DNA of 64,000 bases from Didymella arachidicola (taxonomy: Eukaryota; Ascomycota; Dothideomycetes; Pleosporales; Didymellaceae), in contig CM049990.2 in assembly GCA_016630955.3 (NCBI GenBank), positions 310,001 to 374,000 of the forward strand, written 5' to 3'. The notes beneath the pieces are model-generated. The model had not been told where the DNA came from. It saw only the letters and a list, made by a program, of their open reading frames with translations, and did not search any database. Within the stretch, counting starts at the first letter, position 1. Each line of letters opens with the position of its first letter. The translations under genes and the position numbers were made by a program. This document shows, in pieces, positions 1 to 10,492 of the stretch.

Positions 1-1653
1 ACGAGCGTAGTGTATGGCGCTGCTTCGATGTCTGCACTGGTTTTCTTAAGACGTGGAAGCGCCTTCGGTCCGGATGCTTGCTCGAACTGATCCGGATGAT
101 TCCTGTGCGTGTGGATCAGACTCATCATTTCGATAGTCTTACCAAGACCCATTTCGTCAGCCAACACACCGCCCAAACAGTTCTGCTCTTGTTTTGGAAA
201 CTCCAGGGACAGTTCTCCAGAGTATGGATTGACGTAGAACATGCTCTGGTCGTCAATGGTGGGTAGATCCTGATTGTCGGCATCTTTCGTCGGCCACTGA
301 TACTCCTCCCACAACGGATGCATAGAGACTTCTCTTTCCGCGCGTGCTTGGTCTTTCTCCTTCCCAACCATCCAGTGTAACGCCTGCTTTTGATACTTTC
401 GAAGATGCATGACAAAAGTGTCTGCCGGCTCCATGGTAGGCGTGTCGAAGTCAAAAGATTGTGCCTTCTTGTACAAGGAGTCTAGCTGATCCTGCTCGAG
501 CTCAGTACCCTCCTCGGCTTCCTCCCCAGGCGGCGAGTTTGTCCCGTTAGTTGTCTTTGGCTTATCGTCCTTCTTCTCGGCGCTCTCTGCTGCCTGCAAC
601 AGTCCTTGACGCTTGTGTTTCTCCGTGTTCTCGTTCTGCCGTGACGGATGCAGGTTGATAGCCTCGAAGAGTTTCACCAGACCAACCTGGCGCATCCGCA
701 AGTCGCGCTCATCTGATGTTTCCTTCTCTTCAAACAGGCTGACCTCTCTGTTATCTTCCGGTTTGGTGAATAATCTCTTGTCGAACGCGCTGCGCAGGAA
801 GTAGCCGTGGAGTTGCAGGTATATGGTATCGCTCGTTCTTATCCGGTCCGGCACAAAAACACAGCTGCCTTCGAAGGAACAACACTTCTGGTCGATCAGC
901 GCGGAGATCCAGGCTGCCGAGTCGTTTTCTAGTCTCCCGACCTCCTGTCCTCTCTCGTTTGTGAATCTGACGACAACGTCCTGTTTCTTGAGAGCAACCA
1001 CGCGCTTCTTGCCCTTTGGCTGCATCTTGTAGCGTTCAATGGAAACCTTTTCATTGTGTTTCAGCAGTCCTGTTCCGCTTGTTGTTGCCCACCCAACCAC
1101 ACCGAAGGACCCAATGTACCGCTTTGAGGGCATGTCTCGGAGCACGGGGGCCATTGGAGTGGACGCGCCAGACCCTTGCGAGGCAACGGAATGCTCGGAC
1201 TCGGTGCGCTTCAGTGAGCTCGCGATGGTCGTCTGGACGGCTTGGGGGCGTGGCTGGAATATGGCGGCGGGCGCGGGGGCAGACGCAGCGGCCCATGATC
1301 CATCAAGATACAGATTGATTGCTGGAAGTGTCAGGACAAGACTTGCAAGCATTCACCACTTGGGACTAGTCACCTCTCTCCACATTGCTGCTGCTGACGT
1401 CCTTCAACCTCTGCAGCGTGGCACCCGGCAGCTCGCCAACCACCGCCTGAAGCATGCCAACATCGAATCCATCGAACGCCACTGCATCATCACCATGTCC
1501 TTCCTCGTCCTTTACATGTACTAGGCTTGATGCTAGGGGCGGGGAAGGTGAAGGAGCGCTGCGATGCTTGGAACGGACCTGTGCTGGGGAGGAATCTTCT
1601 GCAAAAAACCGGCGCTTCTTCGCTGGCCGTTCGTCTGGGTGAGGGCTCTCCAT
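1..1653 (-). CDS. RAD5: DNA repair helicase/ubiquitin ligase Rad5, N-terminal part (cut by window edge)
   Basis: Only the N-terminal ~533 residues are present; the 3' part lies beyond base 1. Exon 1 is 1653-1374 and exon 2 starts at 1321; the intron (1373-1322, 52 nt) has GTGACT and CAG ends and joins in frame (NVER to AINLYLDG). The start at 1653 is chosen because it gives the usual basic N-terminus (PAKKRRFF at about residues 10-17). A HIRAN domain begins with KRYIGSFGVVGW near residue 159. A SNF2 Walker A motif, GGVLADEMGLGKT, lies at about 477-489. This order (HIRAN, then SNF2) is that of Rad5/HLTF proteins, which poly-ubiquitinate PCNA and remodel stalled forks in error-free post-replication repair; the RING insert is outside the window. 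It is divergent from the NDUFAF6-like gene across 237 bp. Identity is secure; Rad5 versus another HIRAN-SNF2 paralogue is the only doubt. Confidence 0.9.
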
Positions 1654-1890
1654 GGCGTTGTGAGCACAAACACCCAAGAACAATTGTGGTGCATCCAAAG
1701 CGGCGCACTTTACGCGACTTGCCACGCGACGACGCGCCGACGCGCTAGTGGTCTGCATGACGGCATTACCGGCGAATTGTTGTGCGCTCTTTGCAGATTA
1801 CCATCTTTTGGCCATTGTAGTTGTACAGCGTCCGCGACCTGTTGTCCGAGTCGTTCTTCTCTTTTCTGTCTCTGTATCACTATTTGTATA

Positions 1891-3039
1891 ATGCAAGCCG
1901 CAAGACTCCGAGCAGCTCCCACACTGCGCACCCGCAGAGTCTCCGTGCGACACACACTTTCCACGCCCCAGCAACGGCGCATACAAACATCGCAATGCTT
2001 CACCGACGCCCCCGGGCCCTCGCAGGCTGAAGTCGAGCGGGCGCGCGCCTACTGCGCCAACCTCATCCGCACCTACGACACGCCCTCGCACATCCTCCAG
2101 TCCTTCATCCCCCCGTCCTCGCGCGACGCCTACCTCGCCATCCGCGCCTTCAACGTCGACGTAGCCCGCGTAGCCGACACAACCAGCACCCCAACCATCG
2201 GCATGATGCGCATGCAATTCTGGCGCGACGCCGTCACAAAAGCGCTCTCCGGGTCGCCGCCCAAAGAACCCGTCGCCATCCTCCTCGCCCACGCCGCCGA
2301 AGCCCTGCACACCCGCACCAACGGCCGCAGCCGCCTGAGCAAGAACTGGTTCCACCGCATCATCAACACACGAGAGCAGTACCTGGGGAACCCGCCGTAC
2401 CCCACGCTGCAAGCCCTCGAGTCCTACGCTGAAAACACGTACTCGACGCTCCTCTACCTGACGCTGGCCAGCCTGCCCCAGGCAAGCGTCACCACCGACC
2501 ACATCGCGAGCCATATTGGGAAAGCAGCGGGTATTGCTGCGGTGCTGCGCGGCGTCCCTCTGATCGCGTTTCCCCAGCCCCAGCCAGGCACAGGCCAATC
2601 CGGACCGGCACAAGGCGCCGTCCTCCTCCCCCTCGATATCATGGCCTCCGCAAACCTGCGCGAAGAAGACGTCTTTCGCCTCGGCGGCGCCGCGCCCGGT
2701 CTCCGCGACGCCGTCTTCGCCGTCGCCACGCGCGCAAACGACCACCTCATCACCGCGCGCGAGATGCTGTCCAAGCTCCGCTCCGAGGGCACCCTGGGCC
2801 ATGACTTCGAGCACCAGCATGACGAGGGGCATGTGTACGAGCGGGGTGAGGCGGGGAAGGAGCAGCAGCTTGCCGAGGTGGAGAGGGCGTTTGGGGTGTT
2901 TGTGGGGAGCGTGAGTACGCAGAGTTGGTTGGATAGGTTGCAGAAGGTGGATTTTGACGTGTTTGATGGGGGGTTGAGGGGGGGGGATTGGAAGTTGCCG
3001 GCGAGGGCGTATTGGGCGTATACGAGGAGGAGGTTGTGA
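1891..3039 (+). CDS. NDUFAF6-like mitochondrial complex I assembly factor (squalene/phytoene synthase fold)
   Basis: This is an intronless 382-aa protein. I chose the ATG at 1891 because it opens an Arg/Ser/Thr-rich N-terminus without acidic residues, as expected of a mitochondrial presequence; the open frame upstream has no such feature. The body matches the squalene/phytoene synthase-like family of NDUFAF6 (ARAYCANLIRTYDTPSH at about 47-63, IRAFNVDVARV near 90, MRMQFWRDAV near 110, and a helix around AAGIAAVLRGVPL near 213). Those helices normally hold the DxxxD prenyl-diphosphate sites of true synthases; here the aspartates are not conserved (FNVDVARVAD), which favours the assembly-factor branch over carotenoid or sterol synthesis. 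The likely role is early complex I assembly at the inner membrane. The 3' end is followed by a run of 14 G (3066-3079). Confidence 0.8.
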   Translation: MQAARLRAAPTLRTRRVSVRHTLSTPQQRRIQTSQCFTDAPGPSQAEVERARAYCANLIRTYDTPSHILQSFIPPSSRDAYLAIRAFNVDVARVADTTSTPTIGMMRMQFWRDAVTKALSGSPPKEPVAILLAHAAEALHTRTNGRSRLSKNWFHRIINTREQYLGNPPYPTLQALESYAENTYSTLLYLTLASLPQASVTTDHIASHIGKAAGIAAVLRGVPLIAFPQPQPGTGQSGPAQGAVLLPLDIMASANLREEDVFRLGGAAPGLRDAVFAVATRANDHLITAREMLSKLRSEGTLGHDFEHQHDEGHVYERGEAGKEQQLAEVERAFGVFVGSVSTQSWLDRLQKVDFDVFDGGLRGGDWKLPARAYWAYTRRRL

Positions 3040-3417
3040 GGTGGTGGATGGATTTGTGTTTTGAAGGGGGGGGGGGGGGCTGGAGAGCGTCCGACAGTGC
3101 TTCCAGTGCCTCGAAGGAGTGTCAAGCTGGTCGCTTCTTCAATCCCCGGACCTCGACGAGTTCTTCGCCGATTCGACTGCGTGCTCGTCTGCCTCCTGCG
3201 CGACTAGGTCTCCCCCCCCATCGTCCCACCATACCCAGACATAACGCGAGCCAACAAACCAGCATCTCAGCTTTACCAGACCTCACCTCTCGCCTCCAAG
3301 GGAATAGGAATCAGTAGATCACAGACTACGGAGAAAAGGCTTCTCTGTCACTACACAGCCGCGATAACAACCGAAACCGAGAAGAGCACCACTGCCCCGC
3401 CTTCCCCCCTCAGCCCA
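3040..3417. other. Intergenic, convergent 3' ends
   Basis: Space between the convergent ends of the NDUFAF6-like gene and the coiled-coil gene. It holds a 14-G run at 3066-3079 and C/A-rich sequence. No coding signal or RNA gene is seen. Confidence 0.6.
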
Positions 3418-4482
3418 TCACTCCGTCCTCTTCCCCCCGGCGCTCCCCGTCCTCCCCGTCCTCGGTCTCGCCCTCGGACCCTGCGCTTCCATGGCAGCTT
3501 CATGCTCCACACTCCTCACCGCGCGGCTAATCGCAACACTATACCCGCCGATCCAATCCCCCCAACTCTTCTTCCCCTCCTCGTTACCAAAACCATCCGG
3601 CTGCGCATTCCCATTACCATTATCCCCAGCCTCGGACTGCGCGGTGCGAAGGGTGTGGTTAGCGCGCCGCTGCTCCATAAACGAACGCGCTACATCCCGC
3701 GCCGCAGCGACGCCGGATTGTATCGTTGCGATGTCGGACGGGTTGAGGGAGGGGGGCAGCGGGATGCGGTAGGAGCCCGTGAGGGTTACTTGTCTGTCGC
3801 TTACGCTGGGTTGGTGGCGGGGGATTTCTTCTGTGTCCTGAGATGCGGTGCGGTGGGTTCGGGGGCGGGGGGTGTATAAGGCGAGGTCCTGACGTGCAGA
3901 TTCGAGTTCGTGCTCGAGCTTGATGAGCTCTTCTTCTTCTTCTTCTTCTCCTTCTTCTTCCTGTTCTTGGCGGTGTGTCTGGGGTTCCGTTTTCTGCGAT
4001 AGCGTGCCGAGCGTCGCGGTCGTCGTTGCGCTGGAATTCTTCCTCCCCTTGCCGCGGCGGCGGGGCGAGCGCGGGGAGGCTGTTGAAGGGGTGGCTTTGT
4101 AGAGGTCTTCTACTTTGGCCTCGAGGCCGCGGACGCGGGATTTCAGGGCTTCGAGCTCGGCGGCTGAGCTGGCGGCTGAGCTGGCGGCTGAGCTGGGGCT
4201 GGTGTCTTTTGTTAAGGGTGGGGCGGGCGTGGGGTCTTTGTTGAGTTTCCTGGGCTTCTTTTTGGGGACGTCTTGCTTTGGGTCTTGGGCCTTGGTGTCT
4301 TTGGCTTGGGTTGGGGTGGGCTTGGGGGTGGACGACTTCTTTGCTGCTTCTTTCGAGAGGATGACACCGCCAGCGGAGCCTGCTCGACCTGCACTAGACG
4401 GCTCTGGGTTCGCTGCTTTGCGGGATCGAGGTTGCTTTGCTGGATTGGAGCTGGGTCCTGGCGCTTGGGGCTTTGTTGACAT
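3418..4482 (-). CDS. Low-complexity coiled-coil protein of unknown function
   Basis: This 354-aa protein has no recognised enzymatic domain. The reading frame is open further upstream, but the first ATG is at 4482 (MSTKPQAPG). Residues 1-100 are Lys/Pro/Ser-rich and basic (KKKPRKLNK). A Ser-Ala tandem (SSAA three times, from a 12-bp DNA repeat near 4160-4200) precedes a short heptad segment (AAELEALKSRVRGLEAKVEDLYKA begins near 109). An Arg/Lys patch (RSPRRRGKGRK) and an all-Glu stretch (GAA/GAG run, 3920-3960) come next. The C-terminal third is better ordered, with RIPLPPSLNPSDIATI followed by a predicted helix and KKSWGDWIGGYSVAISRAVRSVEHEAAMEA, which looks like the conserved part. Alternating basic and acidic blocks suggest a nuclear or cytoskeletal scaffold, but I cannot assign a function. 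Confidence 0.6.
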   Translation of the reverse strand: MSTKPQAPGPSSNPAKQPRSRKAANPEPSSAGRAGSAGGVILSKEAAKKSSTPKPTPTQAKDTKAQDPKQDVPKKKPRKLNKDPTPAPPLTKDTSPSSAASSAASSAAELEALKSRVRGLEAKVEDLYKATPSTASPRSPRRRGKGRKNSSATTTATLGTLSQKTEPQTHRQEQEEEGEEEEEEELIKLEHELESARQDLALYTPRPRTHRTASQDTEEIPRHQPSVSDRQVTLTGSYRIPLPPSLNPSDIATIQSGVAAARDVARSFMEQRRANHTLRTAQSEAGDNGNGNAQPDGFGNEEGKKSWGDWIGGYSVAISRAVRSVEHEAAMEAQGPRARPRTGRTGSAGGKRTE

Positions 4483-5389
4483 TGTGGAGTTCTGGGTCTT
4501 CGCACAGATCCAGGCGAGCGATTGTTGTGTTAGATAGTCAGGAATGCTCAAAGTTCAGAATTAAGATTGGCAAGTTGCAGGCTGGTGAAATGAGCCGCTA
4601 ATGTTCGCATTGACGAGCTTCGCACTGGAAAGAGGACTGGCACGGATAGCATTGGGAAAGTGTGGGTTTCGATGCAACAAAGCAAGATCTCGAGGTTGGA
4701 CAGGCTGACGTAGGAGGGGCGGCTGAACAGGGGAGCCCTGTTCGGGAGTGGATCGACGTCAACGGCGATCATCAACGTTCAAAATCCAGAACATCTGCTG
4801 TCGTGCTCATCCTTTCGACAATGCATAATGCATGGATGGGAGCCTGGAATTACAGGTAGTTAGCACACAAAGAATGAAGCTGGACCCAGTTGAAGTGGAG
4901 AACTCAATCGTCAATCTACCTGCAATAAATACATGCCCAAACACTCATGTCGTCTATGGAATGGTATACTATCATCACGACATTGGTCTCGTAAGCGGAT
5001 TGGGACACATCCCATTTTGGTGTTGAGAGAAGGTGTTCGAGAAGATGGCGAGTCCAAGATTCGAGCCTAGATGGGCGGACAAGATGCTGGGATTGAAACC
5101 GTGACTTTTGGATAACGGAAAGGAAACAGGGTGACGGGCATGCTCGGGTATCGTGAGCGACATGGACCGTTGAAGGTGCAGCTGGTAAGCCATCGGTCTA
5201 ACCAAGCGGACGAACGCCTCGCACGCAGTCGTACGCTCGAAAGACAGCCAACAAGACACAGCTGCTCAGAATGAGCAGATAGCAAAACCCTCTGAGATTA
5301 CTCCGCCACGCCGGTGAAATGCGCGACGTTGCTATTTTCCTGGAACGCAAAAAGAGACAGGCCACCGAGGTACCACCAGCATAGGTGGC
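4483..5389. other. Intergenic region
   Basis: About 0.9 kb between the coiled-coil gene (its 5' side) and the 3' end of eIF4B. Short ORFs here have no recognisable sequence and begin mostly at non-ATG codons. It presumably contains the promoter of the coiled-coil gene and the eIF4B 3'UTR. No RNA gene seen. Confidence 0.5.
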
Positions 5390-7320
5390 TTACGAGGCGA
5401 TGGCACGGGCAGGAGCACCACCGCGACGGTTGTTGCGAGTGTTCTTGGGCGCCTTGGTGACAGTGCTCCAGCCGTCCTCCTCCAGAGTCTCAGTTGTGGC
5501 AGCAGGGGCAGCAGCGGGCGTGCTGGACTTGCGCCTCCAGGATCCTCCGTCCTTGGGGGCTACAACGGGCTCCTGGGGCTTGACAGCCTTGTCGTCGGTA
5601 ATCTCGCCGTTGGCGGCCTCGTCGGTAGCCTCGGCCTCGGGGTTCTCGACAGCCTCGGGGACATTGTCAGCCTTCGACTCCTCAGCCTTGGAAGCAGCCT
5701 CCTTGGCGGCGGCCTCCTTGGCCTTCTTCTCTTCGCGGGCCTTGTCGTCGGCCTCCTTCTTGGCCTGTACGGCCTGCTTCTGCTTCTCCTCGACCTCTCT
5801 CTCGCGGGCCGCTGTGTCGATGGGGCGAGCAGCTCCGAAGGGGTTCGGCTTGTCGGAGGGTGTGGAAGTTGTGGCAGCAGGGGCCTCAGAGACTGTGCGC
5901 TTTGCGAGGTTGAGCTTGGGGCGGCTGGCAAGGGGAGCGGGAGAGGAGGGGGTGCTGGCTTCCGGCGTGCCGGAGGGGGATGCGACATCGGTGCGCATCT
6001 TAGTCCTCCACTGGCTGTCCTGGTCGGCGGCAGTAGGCTGCCTCTCGTACTGTGGCCTGCCCTCGGCGGGCTGGAACTCGCGGCGAGGTCCACGCTCACC
6101 CTCAGGGCGGCCCTCGCCCCACGCAGGAGACTGCCTCTCGCGGTAGCCCCCTTCACGGGGCTCACGAGGGCCGTCGAAGCGCCTGCCACCCTCTCTCGGT
6201 GCCTCGGCCGAGGGCGAAAGGGGGCCCTTGCGCTCCCAGTTGCCAAAGTCGCGCTGCTTGCCGTCGCTCTCGAAGGCAGGGCGTCTGCGCTCGCCGCGGT
6301 CGCTGCCGGCGTCAGAGGCTCCAGCATCGAAGCCACGGCTGCTGTAGCCGCGTCCGGGGCCGGGACGCGAGTTGGGGAGGTCGGGGAGGGGTCCCTTGCG
6401 AGACCAGTCGGAGATGTCCCGGGCCTCGGGGCGGTCCTTGGCTGTGGCGTGTTAGAAGCAGCGTGGGCAGACAGCGAGACTGTACATACGGGGCTCAGCA
6501 ACGCTGACGCGGACGTTTCGGCCCTGGAACTGGGAGCCCGACAGGTCGAGCGCCTTCTTCAGGCCGTCGACGGTGCCGAACTCGACGTAGCCGAAGCCCT
6601 TGGGCTTGCGGTCGAGCTTGTCCTCGACGATGCGGACGTTGGTGACCTCGCAGCCGGCGAAGAAGTCGGTGACGTCGCCCTCGGTGGCGTCGAAGGAGAG
6701 GTTGCCCAGGTGGGCCGTGTAGGGGGGCTTCGAGGGAAGCGGGAGCTCCTCGCGCGTCGCAAAGCCGCGGTCCGCTGTGAGACGAGTCAGCGCACTGTGC
6801 AAGAATACTGGCAGACGCCGCGCCGCACATACCAAAGCTGTCAGTGCGGGCGCCGAAGCCGCTGCCGCCGCCATACGAGGGCCGGTCGCTGCCGCCGCCG
6901 TAGCTGGCGCCGCCAAAGCCTCCTGCAGAGTGTAAGCATGCCGTGTGGTGAGGGTGGTCGCGTCGGGTGCGGGCTACCTGCGCCTGGAGGTTGTCAGCAC
7001 AGTCGCGCAGTCACAGTCACAGCACAGCACGGCACTTACGGGGCATGGGCGCGTCCTCCATCTCGTCAGCCCACGATCCTAGAGCTGCTCGGCCGTCAGT
7101 CGTCTGCGCACTCGTTACTCAGCCGGGGGCCGCCTACCCTGGTCGCCTAGGAAGTCTCCCAGGGACATCTTCTCCCCCTTCTTGTTCTTGGGCGCTGCGC
7201 ATCCCGTCAGCCGTTGCTCTGCCAGCGTCGTGCACGCCTTTGCATTTTGAAGCCGGCCGGCGCGGGGCAAAAAAGCCGCCGCACCGCCTGCTGCCTCCGT
7301 GCCGCAGGGGCCGTACCCAT
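5390..7320 (-). CDS. TIF3: Translation initiation factor eIF4B (RRM protein)
   Basis: Six-exon model: 7320-7317, 7194-7138, 7084-7040, 6922-6833, 6774-6490, 6441-5390; 1533 nt, 510 aa. The first coding exon is only ATGG, spliced to CGCCCAAG to give MAPKNKKGEKMSLGDFL, the conserved fungal eIF4B start. GSWADEM follows at about residues 24-30, then a Gly-rich linker (YGGGSDRPSYGGG) and one RRM at about 84-160 (RNP2 LGNLSF, RNP1 KGFGYVEF). After it come eIF4B-type repeats (DWSRKGPLPDLP, NWERKGPLSP), an Arg-rich tract, and a C-terminal Ala/Lys/Glu helix ending in SWRRKSSTP and GGAPARAIAS. eIF4B stimulates eIF4A and helps 40S recruitment in the cytoplasm. The exon 3 acceptor has two AGs 6 nt apart, both in frame. 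It is divergent from the membrane-protein gene across 237 bp. Confidence 0.9.
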
Positions 7321-7557
7321 GATTGTGCTGTGCCGTCAACGCGCAATGAGTATCCGCGCGCTGTCCGAGTGTGTGAGAGAGCGTGGTCTGCTCTCCAAAG
7401 TCGTCGTGTGTGGTGGAAGGTCGTTGGGCGTCGCGGCTGTGGAGATCCACCCAAACGCTCTTGTGCCGGGAAATCTGCAATTTTAGCGGTCTGTGCTCTC
7501 CTTGACATCACTCCATCTCTCCATGCCGCCAACGACAACACCATCGCCCAGCGTGCC

Positions 7558-8286
7558 ATGGAGCAGCCCCACGACCCCGACCAGGTCGTCCACCCACTCG
7601 ATGTGATCAAGCAGGCTGCGGGCATCGGCGCGCTCACCGCCATTCCCGGAACCGTCGTTGGCTCCGTCTCTGGCACGCTGCGCACACAAACGCCCGTCCT
7701 CTTTGCAATCGCCTCGGGCATTCAATGCTTCGCTCTCGGCAGCACCTTCTGGACGGCACGAACCGCCATTCTCAACCAGGATGGCCTCTCCAACTGGTGG
7801 AGATCGACCCGCGGGCTGCCCCTGGCTGTTCGACATGACCTGAAACCTACCCGCTCAGAGCGCGTGCAAGCATCAACCCTCGCCGGCGCCTTCACTGGCC
7901 TCAGTCTCGGTCTGCTTTTCCGTGGACCGTGCAATGCTCTCCCAGGAACCTTTATGTTTGGCCTTTTTGGCTATGTCGGCCAGAAGGGGTACAACTACCT
8001 CGATGCGAAGAACACCGAGGAGCTCGAGGAAGACGCTCGTCTGGCCGCCAGAGGAGAGAAGAAGAAGAACCTCATGGAGCGCATCGCCGAGATGAAGTGG
8101 AGCCCTATGGAAGCCTTGACCGACGAACGCTACGAGGAGATGCTGCAGGAGAAGCTGTTGAAGATCGAGGTGGAGATTGCCCTGATTGACGACAGGATCA
8201 ACGGCTTCAGGCAGAAGGCGAAAGAGGACGCGTTGAAGGAGATCCCAGAGGGTGCTCATGCTCAACAACAGCCACCGAAGGCTTGA
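7558..8286 (+). CDS. Conserved fungal membrane protein, Tim17-like hydrophobic profile
   Basis: This 242-aa protein starts at the ATG at 7558 (MEQPHDPDQVVHPLDVIKQA); the open frame upstream has no coding character and overlaps the eIF4B 5' exons. Several Gly/Ala-rich hydrophobic segments follow: around 20-40 (GIGALTAIPGTVVGSVSG), 50-66 (LFAIASGIQCFALGSTF), 103-118 (STLAGAFTGLSLGLLF) and 124-140 (ALPGTFMFGLFGYVGQ). The small-residue-rich helices recall Tim17/Tim22-type proteins of the inner mitochondrial membrane, but I do not see a diagnostic signature. The C-terminal ~95 residues are hydrophilic and charged (EELEEDARLAARGEKKKN; a helical segment around LLKIEVEIALIDDRI). Function unknown. It shares a short divergent promoter with eIF4B. 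Confidence 0.7.
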   Translation: MEQPHDPDQVVHPLDVIKQAAGIGALTAIPGTVVGSVSGTLRTQTPVLFAIASGIQCFALGSTFWTARTAILNQDGLSNWWRSTRGLPLAVRHDLKPTRSERVQASTLAGAFTGLSLGLLFRGPCNALPGTFMFGLFGYVGQKGYNYLDAKNTEELEEDARLAARGEKKKNLMERIAEMKWSPMEALTDERYEEMLQEKLLKIEVEIALIDDRINGFRQKAKEDALKEIPEGAHAQQQPPKA

Positions 8287-10492
8287 AGCGGCGTAAGCCA
8301 CTCTCATCGAGTCCATCCTCATCACATGTGTCTTTTGTAACCCTCTTGTACAATAATTGTACACAAGCTAGCCATATACCCATTTCATCATTCACCAAGA
8401 ACTTCTCCTTTATACTCATCATGATCTATTCTCCATGTCTTTATTCTCGTCTTATTAGTTTCTATCACTCACCTTCCCGTCAGAACATCATTCTCTCCCC
8501 ATCTTCTACCTGCCCATATACTTTCTCTAATACACAAACTCGACCACACTCCATCCCACCCTTCACACACAAAACTCTCCCCTACCTCCCCTGCAGCGCA
8601 ACAAACTAAAACTACACTACCCCCCTCCAGCCCGAGACCCAGCAACCCCCGCCCCGCACCACGACTCTTCGACACTACAACGCCGCACACCTTGCCAACC
8701 TATTCCCCACTGCAAAACCTTTGCTGCGATGCCACCCTATCAAGCCAAGCAGTCCCCTCACACCTACCGACCTTCCACTGACCTTGCAAGCTGTCGGCGC
8801 AGTGTTGCACCACTGGAGTCATACGCCGCCGCTGCCTCTGCCGCGGAATTCGTTTACATGTGAAGAGTGAGTATCTCAGGATTAGTAGTACTAAGAGTAG
8901 GGATTTTCGGCATGGAGATTGGGAGCTAGATAAGGAGATGAAGTTGGGGTTTCACTGTGGTTTAATCCATTCATATCGTGTTTGCTATGCAGATGAGACA
9001 TTCAGTCTGTCTTTGTTCGTGAAATGGCAAAGCTTGAAGGGGAGTAATAGAAATAGATTGGTGTTGATGTTGGGATAGAAGGAGAGGATTAGGTGGAGGG
9101 TAAATGCGGTTCCTTCCAATGCGATTTCCAAGACTCGAAGGCTCATGAGCGACTTCCGGGTGCTTTCGCTGTGCGTGGTTTTCAAGACGCCCTTTTGCTA
9201 CGCATGTCTTGCATGTAATCCCATTCGCGCCAGTTGCCAACACATATCAGCATATTAGTCACACTAGTAATCCAACTAGCAGGCAAACATCGCCTCCTGC
9301 GTGCATGCTGTCTAGACCTCCCTACCTAGGTGCCCATCTCCCTGCAGCCTGCACATACAAGTGACAAGCCCGTTCGCAGGCACCCACCTCCACATCGCCT
9401 ACCCTGCACCCTCGAACATCCTTCATCCTGCGTCCACACTCACACGGCACACAAGGCACCAACGCGCCACAACGCGCCTAGAACGCGGTATCACATGAGC
9501 CCCTCCCATCCATCTTACCAATCACAATCATCTCCGCTACGCACACCTCACGACTACCTAAAGCAAACGCGTATGACCCCTCCGTCTAAGGATTCAGCGC
9601 GAATTCTCGCTGTTGGGGAATTGCGGAGGCGAGGACGCGGGCGGAAAGTACGGAGTCCGCGGCTCGAGGCGGAGAGTGAGAATGGTTAGTCGAGACACGG
9701 ACAGCAACCTGGCATTCGACGAACCGCTCGGACGAGTGCACGCTCTCGCTGCATCCGAGGCGGCCATTGTACAAAGTGGGTTTGCGATTGATCTGGGAAT
9801 CGTGCTATTGAAATGGGTGGCGCGAGCGCGTTCCTGAGGCCGCCTCTGCTCGTATATCAAGGTCTGTTTATGGAATGTCCATGCGAGTCATTGCGAGGTA
9901 CAGCATTCTGCAGTCAGCGTGGTCATAGGACGGGATTAGGCAGACAGCAGCAGATTAAGTCAGGCACCTTCCTCTCTGGCTTGGATGCCTGAGGACGAAG
10001 GGCGCGCGGGCGCCAGGCAGATTTAGGGGCTGAAAGGTAATCGCGACTTCATGTCTTGAACATGTCGAGTAGAGTTTTTCTCGGCTATGCAAGGTTTCTC
10101 AAATTACGAGTACAATATAATCTCGTCTCAAGGTCTACCTAGTCGTCCCTCGGACTCCTTCCTCTTCAGTCTGGGTGAGCAGAGTGTCCGCGTCTATCCT
10201 ACGTCTCTCGTGAGCGCATGTTCCAGCCATGCTGACAATAAATACAAGTATAGTTTGAAGAGCAGTGAGACGCTCAATAGTATGTACAGCGAGCGTCATC
10301 CTGCCAGAGGGGAATGTGAGTCGTTATCTGAGTCTGAGTGCCAAATCCGTGCTATGCATGTGTTTGAGATGTCCATCCCGCCAAATACCATTACCCGTAC
10401 TCCCGCACCCGCGATGCATTAAATAGTGACAAGCAAAATTACCTTGATCTAGGGTATGTCTTATTGGTATGGAGCCGAACAATCATGACTGG
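8287..10492. other. Long gene-free interval
   Basis: About 2.2 kb without a supportable gene. The first 400 bases are C/T-rich and A-rich and probably hold the 3'UTR of the upstream gene, including a near-perfect palindrome at about 8345-8366. ORFs at 9330-9689 (119 aa, His/Pro/Ser/Thr-rich) and 10087-10422 have biased composition, no recognisable motif and no plausible splice partner, so I left them out. The rest is probably 3' flank of the zinc-finger gene. Confidence 0.5.
8345..8366 (+). repeat. Near-perfect palindrome just downstream of a stop codon
   Basis: CTTGTACAAT, one A, then ATTGTACACAAG: the arms are inverted copies apart from a two-base insertion. It lies about 60 bases after the stop of the 242-aa membrane protein, so it is probably transcribed in the 3'UTR. 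On the transcript strand it also contains UGUACAAUA (8347-8355), which fits the UGUANANUA core described for Puf4-type Pumilio proteins. Either could be chance. Confidence 0.4.

Noticed and set aside
1798..2832. 344-aa minus-strand ORF opposite the NDUFAF6-like gene
   Set aside because: Antisense shadow; the + strand frame has a clear family match along its full length.
5040..5240. tRNA-like B-box and A-box resemblances (TTCGAGCC, GGTTTCAATCC on the minus strand)
   Set aside because: The flanking bases do not form a T-arm or acceptor stem; no cloverleaf can be drawn.
5385..6501. Open frames overlapping eIF4B on both strands (253 and 313 aa)
   Set aside because: Shadows of GC-rich eIF4B coding sequence; low-complexity Arg/Pro/Ala/Ser composition.
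6925..7039. Possible 6-nt microexon (GCGCAG) within an eIF4B intron
   Set aside because: Splicing directly from 7040 to 6922 also preserves the frame and needs no microexon.
9330..9689. 119-aa ORF in the 2.2-kb gene-free interval
   Set aside because: His/Pro/Ser/Thr-biased, no motif, no splice context; likely chance in C-rich DNA.
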